Part shown: positions 17,658 through 25,928 of the stretch, piece after piece
How the letters are laid out: each line of letters opens with the position of its first letter
Position numbering within the stretch: the stretch's first letter is position 1
Assembly: GCA_945952065.1 (NCBI GenBank)
Contig: CAMFGY010000009.1
Location: 1 to 64,000 of the forward strand
Direction of reading: 5' to 3'
DNA from: an uncultured Burkholderiales bacterium
GTDB taxonomy: Bacteria > Pseudomonadota > Gammaproteobacteria > Burkholderiales > Burkholderiaceae_C
Length of the DNA stretch: 64,000 bases
Translations under genes and position numbers: made by a program
The notes under the pieces: model-generated
What the model was told of the DNA's origin: nothing
Database searches by the model: none
Seen by the model: only the letters and a program-made list of their open reading frames with translations

Positions 17658-18271
17658 GAGGCGGCTCCGGTCTTGCCGTGCAGGAGCGGGTCGAGCCCAG
17701 CTTGGCGCAGCATTTCGCAGGTGCGAATCAAGGGTAGGCCGATCAAGGCGGTTGGGTCGTCGGAGTCAATTGCCGCCAGCAGGCTGATGCCCAGCCCTTC
17801 AGACTTGGCGCTGCCGGCGCAGTCGTAGGGCTGTTCGGCCTGGAGATAACTTTCTATTTCTGCGGCAGACAGCGATCTGAATCGGGTGCTCACCAGGGCG
17901 GTGTCTTGGGCTGTGAAGCCGCTTTCCTCGCAGACCACGGCCAAGGCGGTATGGAAGACCACCGTTTGGCCGCTCATGGCGCGCAGTTGTTCTGTGGCGC
18001 GCTCGTGCGTGCCGGGCTTGCCCAGGGCGATGCCGTTCAGATCGGCTACTTGGTCAGAGCCGATCACGATGGCCTTGGGGAAGCGCTGAGCAATCGCTTG
18101 GGCTTTGGCCAAGGCCAGGCGCTTGGCGAGCTCGCCGGGTGTTTCTTGCGGCAAAGGGCTTTCGTCGACATGGGGTGCGCAAACCTCAAAGGGCAGGCGC
18201 AGTCGCTCCAGCAGTTCTCGGCGATAGCGAGAAGTGGAGCCCAGAATCAGGGGGCGAGGGGTGTTTTGCAT
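17654..18271 (-). CDS. Maf-like nucleotide pyrophosphatase (YceF type)
   Basis: 205 residues. It begins with ILGSTSRYRRELLERL (the Maf phosphate-binding start) and has HVDES, KAQAIAQRFP, IGSDQVADLNG and KPGTHERA, as in the YceF subgroup that hydrolyses 7-methyl-GTP to the monophosphate. The catalytic aspartate is the one in GSDQVA. The YceF assignment rests on SDQVA rather than the SDT of the dTTP/UTP-acting Maf proteins. It is a cytoplasmic house-cleaning enzyme. It is divergent from the yceD-like gene with about 50 bases between, and upstream of the methyltransferase in the same leftward pair. Confidence 0.85.
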   Translation of the reverse strand: MQNTPRPLILGSTSRYRRELLERLRLPFEVCAPHVDESPLPQETPGELAKRLALAKAQAIAQRFPKAIVIGSDQVADLNGIALGKPGTHERATEQLRAMSGQTVVFHTALAVVCEESGFTAQDTALVSTRFRSLSAAEIESYLQAEQPYDCAGSAKSEGLGISLLAAIDSDDPTALIGLPLIRTCEMLRQAGLDPLLHGKTGAAS

Positions 18272-18324
18272 CGGCGGATTTTCGCATCGCCGCGTGAGTG
18301 TCCTGCGCCTCTACACTTGAGGCC

Positions 18325-18894
18325 ATGAAAGAGCATCAATATTCCCCGGCCAAATTGGATGTTGCAGCCTTTGCGCGCGATGGCGCAAGTCTGAGTGGCG
18401 AGTTGCCGGCCGCTGCTTTGCTGCGCTTGGCGGATGCCGCAGCGCCAGAGGCGCCCGCCAGTGCTTGGCCCGCAGTCACATGGCAAGTCACGGGTGAGCG
18501 GCGCGAGTTGCGCGGCGGCGAAGCGCAAACCTGGTTGCATCTTGAGGCCCAGGCGACGGTGCGATTGACCTGTCAGCGTTGCTTGCAGCCGGTGGACGAG
18601 CTCATTGCTTTGTCGCACAGCTTTCGCTTTGTGAAGGACGAGGCTGAGGCGCTGAGTGTCGACCCAGAAAGCGAAGAGGATCTCCTGGCCTTGACGCGCA
18701 GCTTGGATGTCATCGAGTTGCTGGAGGATGAGTTGCTGCTGTCTTTGCCTTTGGTGCCGCGCCATGAGCAATGTCCGCAGCCTTTGGTGGCTCCGGTGGA
18801 CCCGGCTTTGCAAGAGCAAGAGTTGGCCGAAGAGCGCCCACACCCCTTTGCGGCTTTGGCGGCTTTGAAGAAGCAGCAGGGCCCCAAGCAATGA
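18325..18894 (+). CDS. YceD family protein (DUF177)
   Basis: About 189 residues from the ATG at 18325; a GTG at 18298 in the same frame is a longer option. The central TCQRCLQPVDELIALSHSFR, with two cysteines, and the acidic stretch SEEDLLALTRSLDVIELLED mark the DUF177 family, linked in E. coli and plants to 23S rRNA accumulation. The gene directly precedes rpmF, the conserved yceD-rpmF arrangement, although here a promoter-like sequence and a 310-base leader separate the two. Confidence 0.85.
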   Translation: MKEHQYSPAKLDVAAFARDGASLSGELPAAALLRLADAAAPEAPASAWPAVTWQVTGERRELRGGEAQTWLHLEAQATVRLTCQRCLQPVDELIALSHSFRFVKDEAEALSVDPESEEDLLALTRSLDVIELLEDELLLSLPLVPRHEQCPQPLVAPVDPALQEQELAEERPHPFAALAALKKQQGPKQ

Positions 18895-18910
18895 GCAGAT
18901 GAGGCGGTGT

Positions 18911-18939
18911 TTGGGGATTCGGCGTGCTCGTGCTACAAT
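18911..18939 (+). promoter_or_regulatory. Sigma-70-type promoter for rpmF-plsX-fab operon
   Basis: TTGGGG (18911-18916) and TACAAT (18934-18939) are separated by exactly 17 bases, just after the stop of the yceD-like gene. Transcription would begin near 18946, giving a leader of about 260 bases before rpmF. Confidence 0.55.
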
Positions 18940-18945
18940 CACGGG

Positions 18946-19207
18946 CTTTCCCCGGTTCGAGAATCAAAGTGGCATGTCGCAAGACTGGGAACGGGCTTTG
19001 AGGTAGTGCCTGAAAAGGCAAGCCTTGAAGACGCTCAGAGAAGCAGGCAGCTGGCGCATGGTGCGCATGAAGCTCGTGACGCTTGAATCAATAGCAATCG
19101 CGGCGCCCGGGGTGTAAGGGCCGCAAGCGCAGCAGATCCGTGAGCCTCGGTTTCGAGGCCGCAACTGCGGCAAAGCCCCTCAATCACCGGAGCCTTAGGA
19201 GAATTTC
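18946..19207 (+). other. Long untranslated leader of rpmF with overlapping hairpins
   Basis: No coding frame of note. Near its end, GCCTCG-gttt-CGAGGC (19144-19159) and GCCGCA-ac-TGCGGC (19158-19171) are two perfect hairpins that share the bases GC at 19158-19159, so they compete at the junction. They lie about 25 bases before the TTAGGAG ribosome binding site of L32. A role in controlling L32 or fatty-acid gene expression is only a possibility. Confidence 0.35.
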
Positions 19208-19393
19208 ATGGCCGTTCAGCAAAACAAAAAGTCCCCCTCCAAGCGCGGCATGCACCGTTCGCACAATGCCCTGGTCACTCCGGGCACGGCCATCGAGCCG
19301 ACCACGGGTGAAGTGCATCTGCGTCACCACATCAGCCCCACGGGCTTCTACCGCGGCCGCAAGGTCCTGAAGACCAAGGCTGACGCCTCCTGA
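19208..19393 (+). CDS. rpmF: 50S ribosomal protein L32
   Basis: 61 residues starting [20 protein letters not shown], the standard L32 start without the zinc-binding cysteines found in some lineages. It ends with [16 protein letters not shown], with the conserved [14 protein letters not shown]. The ribosome binding site TTAGGAG lies six bases before the ATG. L32 is a late-assembling small protein of the large subunit near the peptide exit. As in many Gram-negative bacteria it heads the plsX-fab gene set. Confidence 0.97.
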   Translation: MAVQQNKKSPSKRGMHRSHNALVTPGTAIEPTTGEVHLRHHISPTGFYRGRKVLKTKADAS

Positions 19394-19460
19394 TAGATTT
19401 CAGGCTTGTTGCGCAACGTATGTGTTGCGCGCTGCTTTGATCTGCCATGGCTCACAAACT

Positions 19461-19494
19461 CCCGGCCTGTGCCTTGTTGCAGTGCCGGGTTTTT
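19461..19494 (+). terminator. Possible intrinsic terminator or attenuator after rpmF
   Basis: CCCGGC (19461-19466) pairs with GCCGGG (19484-19489), followed by TTTTT. The stem is short and the loop 17 bases. If it works it would reduce read-through from rpmF into plsX, which fits the different dosage needed for a ribosomal protein and lipid enzymes. Confidence 0.45.
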
Positions 19495-19598
19495 GTGTTT
19501 GAGTGTCGCGTTTTGCGCGCTTGTTCGGCTGTCGCTTCTGACTGGCAAGATGAGCCAGTGATTCCGCGCATGGTTGATCCCCTATTTGGTTTGCATTG

Positions 19599-20759
19599 AT
19601 GTCAATTCCTGTTAACGGCAAGCTTGCCGCGGCTGATGCTGTCAAGCTGGCGCCGCTTGAGGTGGTGCGTTTGGCGATTGACTGCATGGGCGGTGATCAC
19701 GGGCCTTCCGTCACATTGCCTGCAGCGCGAGCCTTTTTGGATCGTCACCCGAACGCCGAGTTGTTGTTGGTTGGCCTGCCTGAGGCTTTGGCCGACGCCG
19801 CCACATGGCCGCGCTGCCGCATCGTGCCGGCCAGCGAAGTGGTGCAGATGGACGACCCGGTGGAGGTGGCGCTGCGCCGCAAAAAAGATTCATCGATGCG
19901 CGTGGCGATCAGTCAGCTCAAATCGGTGGACGGCGCGGCCCCTGCGGCGGATGCCTGCGTTTCGGCGGGCAATACTGGCGCGCTGATGGCGGTCTCCCGC
20001 TATCTGCTCAAAACCCTGGACGGGATTGATCGGCCTGCCATCGCCTCCGTCATGCCCAACCAAAAGGGCGGCTTCACCACGATGCTGGACCTGGGCGCCA
20101 ATGTCGATTGCAGCGCCGAGCATTTGCTGCAGTTTGCCGTGATGGGCAGTGCCCTGGTCAGTGCCGTCGATGGGCGCCCCGAGCCCAGCGTGGGCTTGCT
20201 CAATATTGGCGAAGAAGTCATCAAGGGCAGCGAAGTCATCAAGCAAGCCGGTGAGTTGCTGCGCCAAGCGGGTGCCGAAGGTCAGCTGAACTTTTTCGGC
20301 AATGTCGAAGGCAATGACATCTTCAAGGGCACGGTGGATCTGGTGGTCTGTGATGGCTTCGTTGGCAATGTGGCTTTGAAGACCGCTGAGGGCTTGGCGA
20401 CCATGATCATCACCATCATTCGCGAAGAGTTTGGCCGCAGTTGGCTGACGAAGGCTGCGGCTTTGATGGCGATGCCGGTTTTGAAGCGCTTCAAGGGCCG
20501 TGTCGATCATCGTCGCTTCAATGGCGCAGCCCTGCTGGGTTTGCGCGGCTTGGTCTTCAAGAGTCATGGCTCGGCTGACCAACTGGCTTTCGAGACGGCC
20601 TTGAACCGGGCGTATGATGCCGCCCGCAACCGGTTGATAGACCGGGTTCATGATCGAATCATCGCCACTTTGCAGTCCAAGCCGGTGTCTGTCGACGCGG
20701 CAGAATTGGCGCAAATGGCTTCAGGAGATAAGGCGACTCCGGTCGTTCAAGCTGCATGA
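19599..20759 (+). CDS. plsX: Phosphate acyltransferase PlsX
   Basis: 386 residues from the ATG at 19599; a TTG one codon earlier is in frame. [20 protein letters not shown] (about 28-47) is the PlsX signature. Others are [54 protein letters not shown] and [18 protein letters not shown]. It makes acyl-phosphate from acyl-ACP and phosphate, the first step of the PlsX/PlsY/PlsC phospholipid route, as a peripheral membrane enzyme. An N-terminal extension of about 25 residues precedes the usual start of the fold. The stop overlaps the fabH start (ATGA). Confidence 0.96.
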   Translation: MSIPVNGKLAAADAVKLAPLEVVRLAIDCMGGDHGPSVTLPAARAFLDRHPNAELLLVGLPEALADAATWPRCRIVPASEVVQMDDPVEVALRRKKDSSMRVAISQLKSVDGAAPAADACVSAGNTGALMAVSRYLLKTLDGIDRPAIASVMPNQKGGFTTMLDLGANVDCSAEHLLQFAVMGSALVSAVDGRPEPSVGLLNIGEEVIKGSEVIKQAGELLRQAGAEGQLNFFGNVEGNDIFKGTVDLVVCDGFVGNVALKTAEGLATMIITIIREEFGRSWLTKAAALMAMPVLKRFKGRVDHRRFNGAALLGLRGLVFKSHGSADQLAFETALNRAYDAARNRLIDRVHDRIIATLQSKPVSVDAAELAQMASGDKATPVVQAA

Positions 20760-21766
20760 CATCAAGCTCCCAGACAGAGCGCGCCGCGCTGCCACGCTAC
20801 TCGCGCATTCTCGGCACCGGTAGTTTTCTCCCGCCGAAGCGACTCAGCAACGCCGAGTTGGCGGCTCAATTGGCCCAAGACGGCATCGAGACTTCCGACG
20901 AGTGGATTGTCGAGCGCACCGGCATCCGGGCGCGGCACTTTGCCGACGCAGGCGTCAATTCCAGCGATTTGGCTTTGCCTGCTGCTCAAGCCGCGCTACA
21001 GGCCGCTGGGGTGTCCGCGCAAGAGATTGACCTCATCATCGTTGCCACCTCCACGCCCGATGTCGTCTTCCCGTCCACGGCCTGCTTGCTGCAACAAAAG
21101 CTTGGCGTCAGCGGCGGCGCTGCCTTTGATGTGCAGGCGGTGTGCTCGGGTTTTGTGTATGCATTGACGGTGGCGGATTCGATGATCCGCACTGGCGCGG
21201 CGCGCAAGGCCCTGGTTGTGGGCGCCGAGGTGTTCTCCCGCATCTTAGACTTCAAAGATCGCACCACCTGTGTGCTGTTTGGCGACGGTGCGGGCGCCGT
21301 CGTGTTGGGGGCCAGTGAAACGCCGGGCATTCTTGCCAGCGAGTTGCACGCAGACGGCAGCCAATCGGGCATTTTGTGTGTGCCGGGCACGGTGTCCGGC
21401 GGCAAGATTTTGGGTGAGCCGCTGCTGCGCATGGACGGTCAAGCCGTCTTCAAAATGGCAGTCAGCGTGCTGGAAAAGGTGGCGCGTTCTGTCTTGGAAA
21501 AGGCTGGCCGCCAAGAGTCAGACATTGATTGGTTGATTCCGCATCAAGCCAATATCCGCATCATGCACAGCACGGCCAAGAAGATGAGGCTGCCGCTGGA
21601 GCGTTTGATCGTCACCGTGGATGAGCACGGCAACACCTCGGCGGCTTCGATTCCATTGGCTTTGGATACCGCGGTTCGCTCGGGCAAGATCAAGGCCGGA
21701 GATACCGTCATGCTCGAGGGGGTGGGCGGTGGCTTCACCTGGGGCGCGGTGCTGCTGGACTTCTGA
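20756..21766 (+). CDS. fabH: 3-oxoacyl-ACP synthase III (KASIII)
   Basis: 336 residues. The Cys-His-Asn triad is visible in [14 protein letters not shown] (Cys about 129), [11 protein letters not shown] (His about 262) and [14 protein letters not shown] (Asn about 292). [18 protein letters not shown] and [13 protein letters not shown] are further family motifs. It condenses acetyl-CoA with malonyl-ACP to start fatty-acid synthesis. The ATG at 20756 overlaps the plsX stop, and the gene is followed by fabD after about 50 bases. Confidence 0.96.
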   Translation: MTSSSQTERAALPRYSRILGTGSFLPPKRLSNAELAAQLAQDGIETSDEWIVERTGIRARHFADAGVNSSDLALPAAQAALQAAGVSAQEIDLIIVATSTPDVVFPSTACLLQQKLGVSGGAAFDVQAVCSGFVYALTVADSMIRTGAARKALVVGAEVFSRILDFKDRTTCVLFGDGAGAVVLGASETPGILASELHADGSQSGILCVPGTVSGGKILGEPLLRMDGQAVFKMAVSVLEKVARSVLEKAGRQESDIDWLIPHQANIRIMHSTAKKMRLPLERLIVTVDEHGNTSAASIPLALDTAVRSGKIKAGDTVMLEGVGGGFTWGAVLLDF

Positions 21767-21815
21767 ACCACCCGGGTCTGCGGCGCTCAGACCCATTTGC
21801 ATGAGAACTGACTCA

Positions 21816-22757
21816 ATGACTGCAACATTTGCTTTTGTGTTTCCCGGCCAAGGTTCGCAAGCCTTGGGCATGTTGGACGCTTGGGGCGATCACCCCGAAG
21901 TTCTGCGCACCTTGGACGAAGCGTCTGCGGCCCTGGGCGAAGACATTGGCGCCTTGATCAAAACCGGCCCCAAGGAGCAACTGGACCTGACCACCAACAC
22001 CCAGCCCGTGATGCTGACCGCAGGCATTGCTTGCTATCGCGCCTGGGTGGCCGAAACGGGCTTGACGCCGGCTGCTGCTGCCGGCCATTCCTTGGGTGAG
22101 TACAGCGCCCTGGTGGCTGCGGGCGCCCTGAGCTTGGCGCAAGCCTTGCCGCTGGTGCGGTTCCGCGCCCAGGCCATGCAGCAAGCGGTGCCGGTGGGGG
22201 TGGGCGCGATGGCCGCGATTTTGGGTTTGGATGCCCAAGCGGTGCGCGAAGGGTGTGCGGCAGCGGCCGCGGCCAGCGCGGAAGCGGTCGAGGCCGTCAA
22301 TTTCAATGACCCCAAGCAAACCGTGATCGCAGGCAGCAAGGCAGGTGTCGACAAGGCCTGCGAAATGCTCAAGGCGGCGGGGGCCAAGCGCGCGCTTTTG
22401 CTGCCGGTGTCTGCCCCCTTCCACTCCAGCTTGATGAAGCCCGCCGCCGAGGCCTTGAAGCTCAAATTGGAGGCCACTGACTTTGCGCCGCTGAGCTTCC
22501 CGGTCATCAACAATATCGATGTGGCGGCGGTGAGCGATGCGCCAAGCCTGCGCGATGCTTTGTATCGTCAGGCTTTTGGCCCGGTGCGCTGGGTCGAAGT
22601 CATCCAAGCCTTGAAGGGGCGTGGCTTCACGCACATCATCGAATGCGGCCCAGGCAAGGTGCTGGCCGGCATGTCCAAACGCATTGATCCTGAAATCATC
22701 AGCACCACGGTGCTGGATCCCGCCAGCTTGGCGGAAGCGCGCGCCTTGCTGGGCTGA
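21816..22757 (+). CDS. fabD: Malonyl-CoA:ACP transacylase
   Basis: 313 residues from the ATG at 21816; a much longer in-frame extension upstream overlaps fabH and is not family-like. VFPGQGSQALGM (about 7-18), the nucleophile motif AGHSLGEYSALVAAG (Ser about 92), the QQAVPVGVGAMAAILG loop and SAPFHSSLMKPAAE (catalytic His) are all present. It transfers malonyl from CoA to acyl carrier protein for chain extension. It lies inside the fab operon between fabH and fabG. Confidence 0.96.
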   Translation: MTATFAFVFPGQGSQALGMLDAWGDHPEVLRTLDEASAALGEDIGALIKTGPKEQLDLTTNTQPVMLTAGIACYRAWVAETGLTPAAAAGHSLGEYSALVAAGALSLAQALPLVRFRAQAMQQAVPVGVGAMAAILGLDAQAVREGCAAAAAASAEAVEAVNFNDPKQTVIAGSKAGVDKACEMLKAAGAKRALLLPVSAPFHSSLMKPAAEALKLKLEATDFAPLSFPVINNIDVAAVSDAPSLRDALYRQAFGPVRWVEVIQALKGRGFTHIIECGPGKVLAGMSKRIDPEIISTTVLDPASLAEARALLG

Positions 22758-22774
22758 AAGAGAAGCAAAACACT

Positions 22775-23524
22775 ATGAGCACGGAAATGACATCCAAAGG
22801 CCAAGTCGCATTGGTGACCGGAGCCAGCCGAGGTATTGGTCGCGCGATTGCGATGACCCTGGCCGAGCAAGGCTATGTGGTGGTGGGCACGGCAACCAGT
22901 GAGTCCGGTGCTGCAGCGATCAGCGAGGCGTTGGCCCCTCTGGGGGGCCGAGGCCTGGTTTTGGACGTGAACGATGCCGCCGCGGTAGACGCCGCAGTAG
23001 ACGCAGTGACCAAGGCCCACGGCGGCTTGCATGTGCTGGTCAATAACGCCGGTATCACACGGGATACCCTGGCCATGCGCATGAAGGATGAAGACTGGGA
23101 TGCGGTGCTGGACACCAATCTGAAGGCAGTCTTCCGCATGTGCCGTGCCGTCATGCGTGGCATGATGAAGCAGCGCTATGGCCGCATCATCAACATCACC
23201 TCGGTGGTGGGGGCATCCGGCAACCCCGGTCAGGCCAATTACGCTGCCGCCAAGGCCGGTGTGGCCGGCATGACGCGCGCCTTGGCGCGTGAGCTGGGCA
23301 GCCGCGGTATCACCGTCAATTGCGTGGCGCCGGGCTTCATCGCCACCGACATGACCGAGGTGTTGCCTGAAGCACAAAAAGCGGCCTTGTTGGCGCAAAT
23401 CCCGGTGGGCCGTTTGGGCGAGCCTGGGGAAATTGCCGAGGCGGTCGCATTCTTGGCTTCGCCCAAGGCCGCCTACATTAGCGGTAGTGAGCTGCACGTC
23501 AACGGCGGCATGTACATGAACTGA
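22775..23524 (+). CDS. fabG: 3-oxoacyl-ACP reductase
   Basis: 249 residues, classical short-chain dehydrogenase. The NADPH loop is VTGASRGIGRAIA (about 12-24), followed by VNNAGITRD, the catalytic Ser in NITSVVGASGNPGQ, the YAAAKAGV motif with catalytic Tyr and Lys, and the C-terminal ISGSELHVNGGMYMN. It reduces 3-oxoacyl-ACP to 3-hydroxyacyl-ACP. It sits 17 bases after fabD. ATG at 22775 or a second ATG five codons later could be the start. Confidence 0.96.
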   Translation: MSTEMTSKGQVALVTGASRGIGRAIAMTLAEQGYVVVGTATSESGAAAISEALAPLGGRGLVLDVNDAAAVDAAVDAVTKAHGGLHVLVNNAGITRDTLAMRMKDEDWDAVLDTNLKAVFRMCRAVMRGMMKQRYGRIINITSVVGASGNPGQANYAAAKAGVAGMTRALARELGSRGITVNCVAPGFIATDMTEVLPEAQKAALLAQIPVGRLGEPGEIAEAVAFLASPKAAYISGSELHVNGGMYMN

Positions 23525-23679
23525 ATTGATTTGTGATGAGGGCAATCTGCTCTCATCCACCGGATTTGCCCGGCCGGTGAAGGTTCCATGGAGTGACAAA
23601 TTCAGCCTCAATTTAGGCGAGGCACTCTAGAGGCCTTAGAATCCCGGGCTGTTCCTAGCAAACCCCTCCTGGAGGAGTC

Positions 23680-23919
23680 ATGAGCGATATCGAAGCACGT
23701 GTCAAGAAAATCATCGCCGAGCAACTCGGCGTGCCTGAGTCCGATGTAACCAACGAGAAGGCCTTTGTGGCCGATCTGGGCGCAGATTCCCTCGACACCG
23801 TGGAATTGGTGATGGCACTCGAAGACGAGTTCGGCATCGAAATCCCCGATGAAGAAGCCGAAAAGATCACCAGCGTGCAGCTGGCGATTGACTACGCCGT
23901 CAAGCACCAAAAGGCCTGA
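23680..23919 (+). CDS. acpP: Acyl carrier protein
   Basis: 79 residues, strongly acidic. The phosphopantetheine attachment serine is in [18 protein letters not shown] (Ser about 37). GGAGGA six or seven bases before the ATG is a strong ribosome binding site, consistent with the very high expression of this protein. The 155-base gap after fabG contains a short GATGAG/CTCATC inverted repeat but no convincing separate promoter. AcpS, which adds the prosthetic group, is encoded about 11 kb further right. Confidence 0.97.
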   Translation: MSDIEARVKKIIAEQLGVPESDVTNEKAFVADLGADSLDTVELVMALEDEFGIEIPDEEAEKITSVQLAIDYAVKHQKA

Positions 23920-23966
23920 GTCAGCGCACCTGCTGTCAGGTAATCCCTAACTGAACCCCTAATCGC

Positions 23967-25214
23967 ATGAGCCGTCGTCGCGTCGTCATTACCGGACTAG
24001 GTCTGATCAGCCCTGTGGGCAACACAGTGGCCGAGGCCTGGAGCAATATCCTGGCCGGTCAGTCCGGAATTGACCGCATCACTCGCTTTGATGCTTCCGC
24101 TTTCTCCTGCCAATTCGCCGGGGAAGTCAAAGGCTTCAATGTCACGGACTACATTCCTGCCAAGGAAGCCCGGTCCATGGACACCTTCATCCATTACGGG
24201 ATGGCGGCGTCGATTCAAGCAGTGCAAGACGCCGGTTTGCCCACTGGGGATCAGTTAACGGAAGAGCAAGCCGAGCGCATTGGCGTGCTGGTGGGGTCGG
24301 GCATTGGTGGCTTGCCACTGATCGAAGAAACCCATGGCGAGCTGATGTCGCGTGGCCCTCGTCGTGTCTCGCCGTTCTTTGTGCCGGCATCGATCATCAA
24401 CATGATCTCGGGTCATGTCTCCATCAAGTACGGCTTCCAAGGCCCGAACTTGGCGGTGGTGACCGCTTGCACAACCGGCTTGCATGCCATTGGCCTCGCT
24501 GGCCGCTTGATTGCGGACGGTGATGCCGATGTGATGATTGCAGGCGGCGCGGAAGCGACCGTCTCGCCCTTGGGCGTTGGAGGCTTTGCCTCGGCGCGCG
24601 CCTTGTCGACGCGCAACGACGATCCCAAGACCGCATCCCGACCCTGGGACAAAGACCGCGATGGCTTTGTGCTGGGCGAGGGTGGTGGTGTGCTGGTGCT
24701 GGAAGAGTACGAGCATGCCAAGAAACGCGGCGCCAAGATTTACGCCGAACTCGCTGGCTTTGGCATGGGGGCAGACGCCTATCACATGACCGCGCCCAGC
24801 GTGGATGGCCCCAAGCGTTCGATGCGAGCCGCGCTGCGCAGCGCCGGCCTCAACCCGGACCAGATTCAATACATGAATGCCCACGGCACTTCCACGCCGC
24901 TGGGTGACTTGAACGAAACCAATGCCATCAAGCTGGCATTCGGTGGCGATGTGGCCAAGAAATTGGCCATCAGCTCCACCAAGTCCATGACCGGGCATTT
25001 GCTCGGTGGCGCCGGTGGCATTGAGTCGGTGTTTACCGTGATGGCGGTGCACCAGCAAGTGGCCCCACCGACCATCAATATCTTCAATCAAGACCCCGAG
25101 TGCGATCTTGATTACTGCGCCAACCAAGCGCGCGAAATGAAGATCGAATACGCCGCCAAGAACAACTTCGGCTTCGGCGGCACCAACGGGACCTTGATCT
25201 TCAAGAAGGTCTGA
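23967..25214 (+). CDS. fabF: 3-oxoacyl-ACP synthase II (KASII)
   Basis: 415 residues. The thiolase-fold triad Cys-His-His appears in [15 protein letters not shown] (Cys about 166), [11 protein letters not shown] (His about 306) and [13 protein letters not shown] (His about 343). The C-terminal [14 protein letters not shown] is typical. It elongates acyl-ACP with malonyl-ACP, including the temperature-dependent C16:1 to C18:1 step known in E. coli. It is the last gene of the fab operon and is followed at once by an intrinsic terminator. Confidence 0.96.
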   Translation: MSRRRVVITGLGLISPVGNTVAEAWSNILAGQSGIDRITRFDASAFSCQFAGEVKGFNVTDYIPAKEARSMDTFIHYGMAASIQAVQDAGLPTGDQLTEEQAERIGVLVGSGIGGLPLIEETHGELMSRGPRRVSPFFVPASIINMISGHVSIKYGFQGPNLAVVTACTTGLHAIGLAGRLIADGDADVMIAGGAEATVSPLGVGGFASARALSTRNDDPKTASRPWDKDRDGFVLGEGGGVLVLEEYEHAKKRGAKIYAELAGFGMGADAYHMTAPSVDGPKRSMRAALRSAGLNPDQIQYMNAHGTSTPLGDLNETNAIKLAFGGDVAKKLAISSTKSMTGHLLGGAGGIESVFTVMAVHQQVAPPTINIFNQDPECDLDYCANQAREMKIEYAAKNNFGFGGTNGTLIFKKV

Positions 25215-25221
25215 CCGCCAC

Positions 25222-25248
25222 CCGGGGCATCGACAGCTCCCCGGTTTT
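25222..25248 (+). terminator. Intrinsic terminator of the fab operon
   Basis: CCGGGG (25222-25227) pairs with CCCCGG (25239-25244), followed directly by TTTTCTCT, 8 bases after the fabF stop. Confidence 0.65.
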
Positions 25249-25269
25249 CTCTCGCTGCCAAGCCGCGCC

Positions 25270-25746
25270 ATGAGTGCTTCATCACAGCGCGCGGCGGCGG
25301 CTTTCCGCATCGACACCCGCCCAGCGCCCAGGTTCCAAAGACAGCTGGCGCTGCTCGTGGTTGGCCTTGCGGGTTTGGCGCTCTCGTCCTTGTATTTGAC
25401 CTTGCAGGCGCATGCGCCTGAGCTGTTTCGGTTTTGGCTGCTGCTGGTGGCCTTAGCGCCGGCCCTCGTGCTGGCTAGGCGCGCCGCACAGATCCGCCCC
25501 AGGCAGCTGCGTTGGGATGGGCAGGCCTGGTGGCTGCAAGATCAACTGGCTTCGGCTGAAGAGCGTCAAGTCCAAGTCGAGCTCTTGTTCGACTTCGATG
25601 CTTACCTCTTGCTGCGGGTGCAGGCGGTCCCCAGCCGGCTCCTCGGTGCACGGATCTACATCCCTTTGGCGAGCGCGCAGCAAGCCCAATGGTCGCACTT
25701 GCGTGCCTGCCTCTATGCGACGCGCAGCGCGCTCGCCTCCCCATGA
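25270..25746 (+). CDS. Small hypothetical membrane protein (YgfX-like topology)
   Basis: 158 residues with two adjacent hydrophobic segments (about 26-43 and 51-67) and a hydrophilic C-terminal half with a WDGQAWWL motif and a late AQWSHLRACLYA. This is the layout of the YgfX/CptA group of small inner-membrane proteins, which in related genomes sits between fabF and rpoE. The functional link is not established and the match is topological. Here it is followed by mucD rather than rpoE. Confidence 0.6.
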   Translation: MSASSQRAAAAFRIDTRPAPRFQRQLALLVVGLAGLALSSLYLTLQAHAPELFRFWLLLVALAPALVLARRAAQIRPRQLRWDGQAWWLQDQLASAEERQVQVELLFDFDAYLLLRVQAVPSRLLGARIYIPLASAQQAQWSHLRACLYATRSALASP

Positions 25747-25928
25747 CTTTCGCTATGCTTGCCGGCTGAGTTCATCATCGGCCAGCGATCAAGAAGGCGA
25801 GCGCAGGGGGCTCGAACTTGAATCTCGGCGAAGCGCCTTCATATCGCTTGGGTCCTTGCAGTCGATCAGTCGATATGAGATCGATACGTACTCGCCAAAC
25901 CTTTTTTGTGAGCACTCTGAGTCTAGCC

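Noticed and set aside
18945-18970. GGTTCGAGAATC considered as a tRNA T-arm
   Set aside because: No acceptor stem, D-arm or anticodon arm can be built around it.
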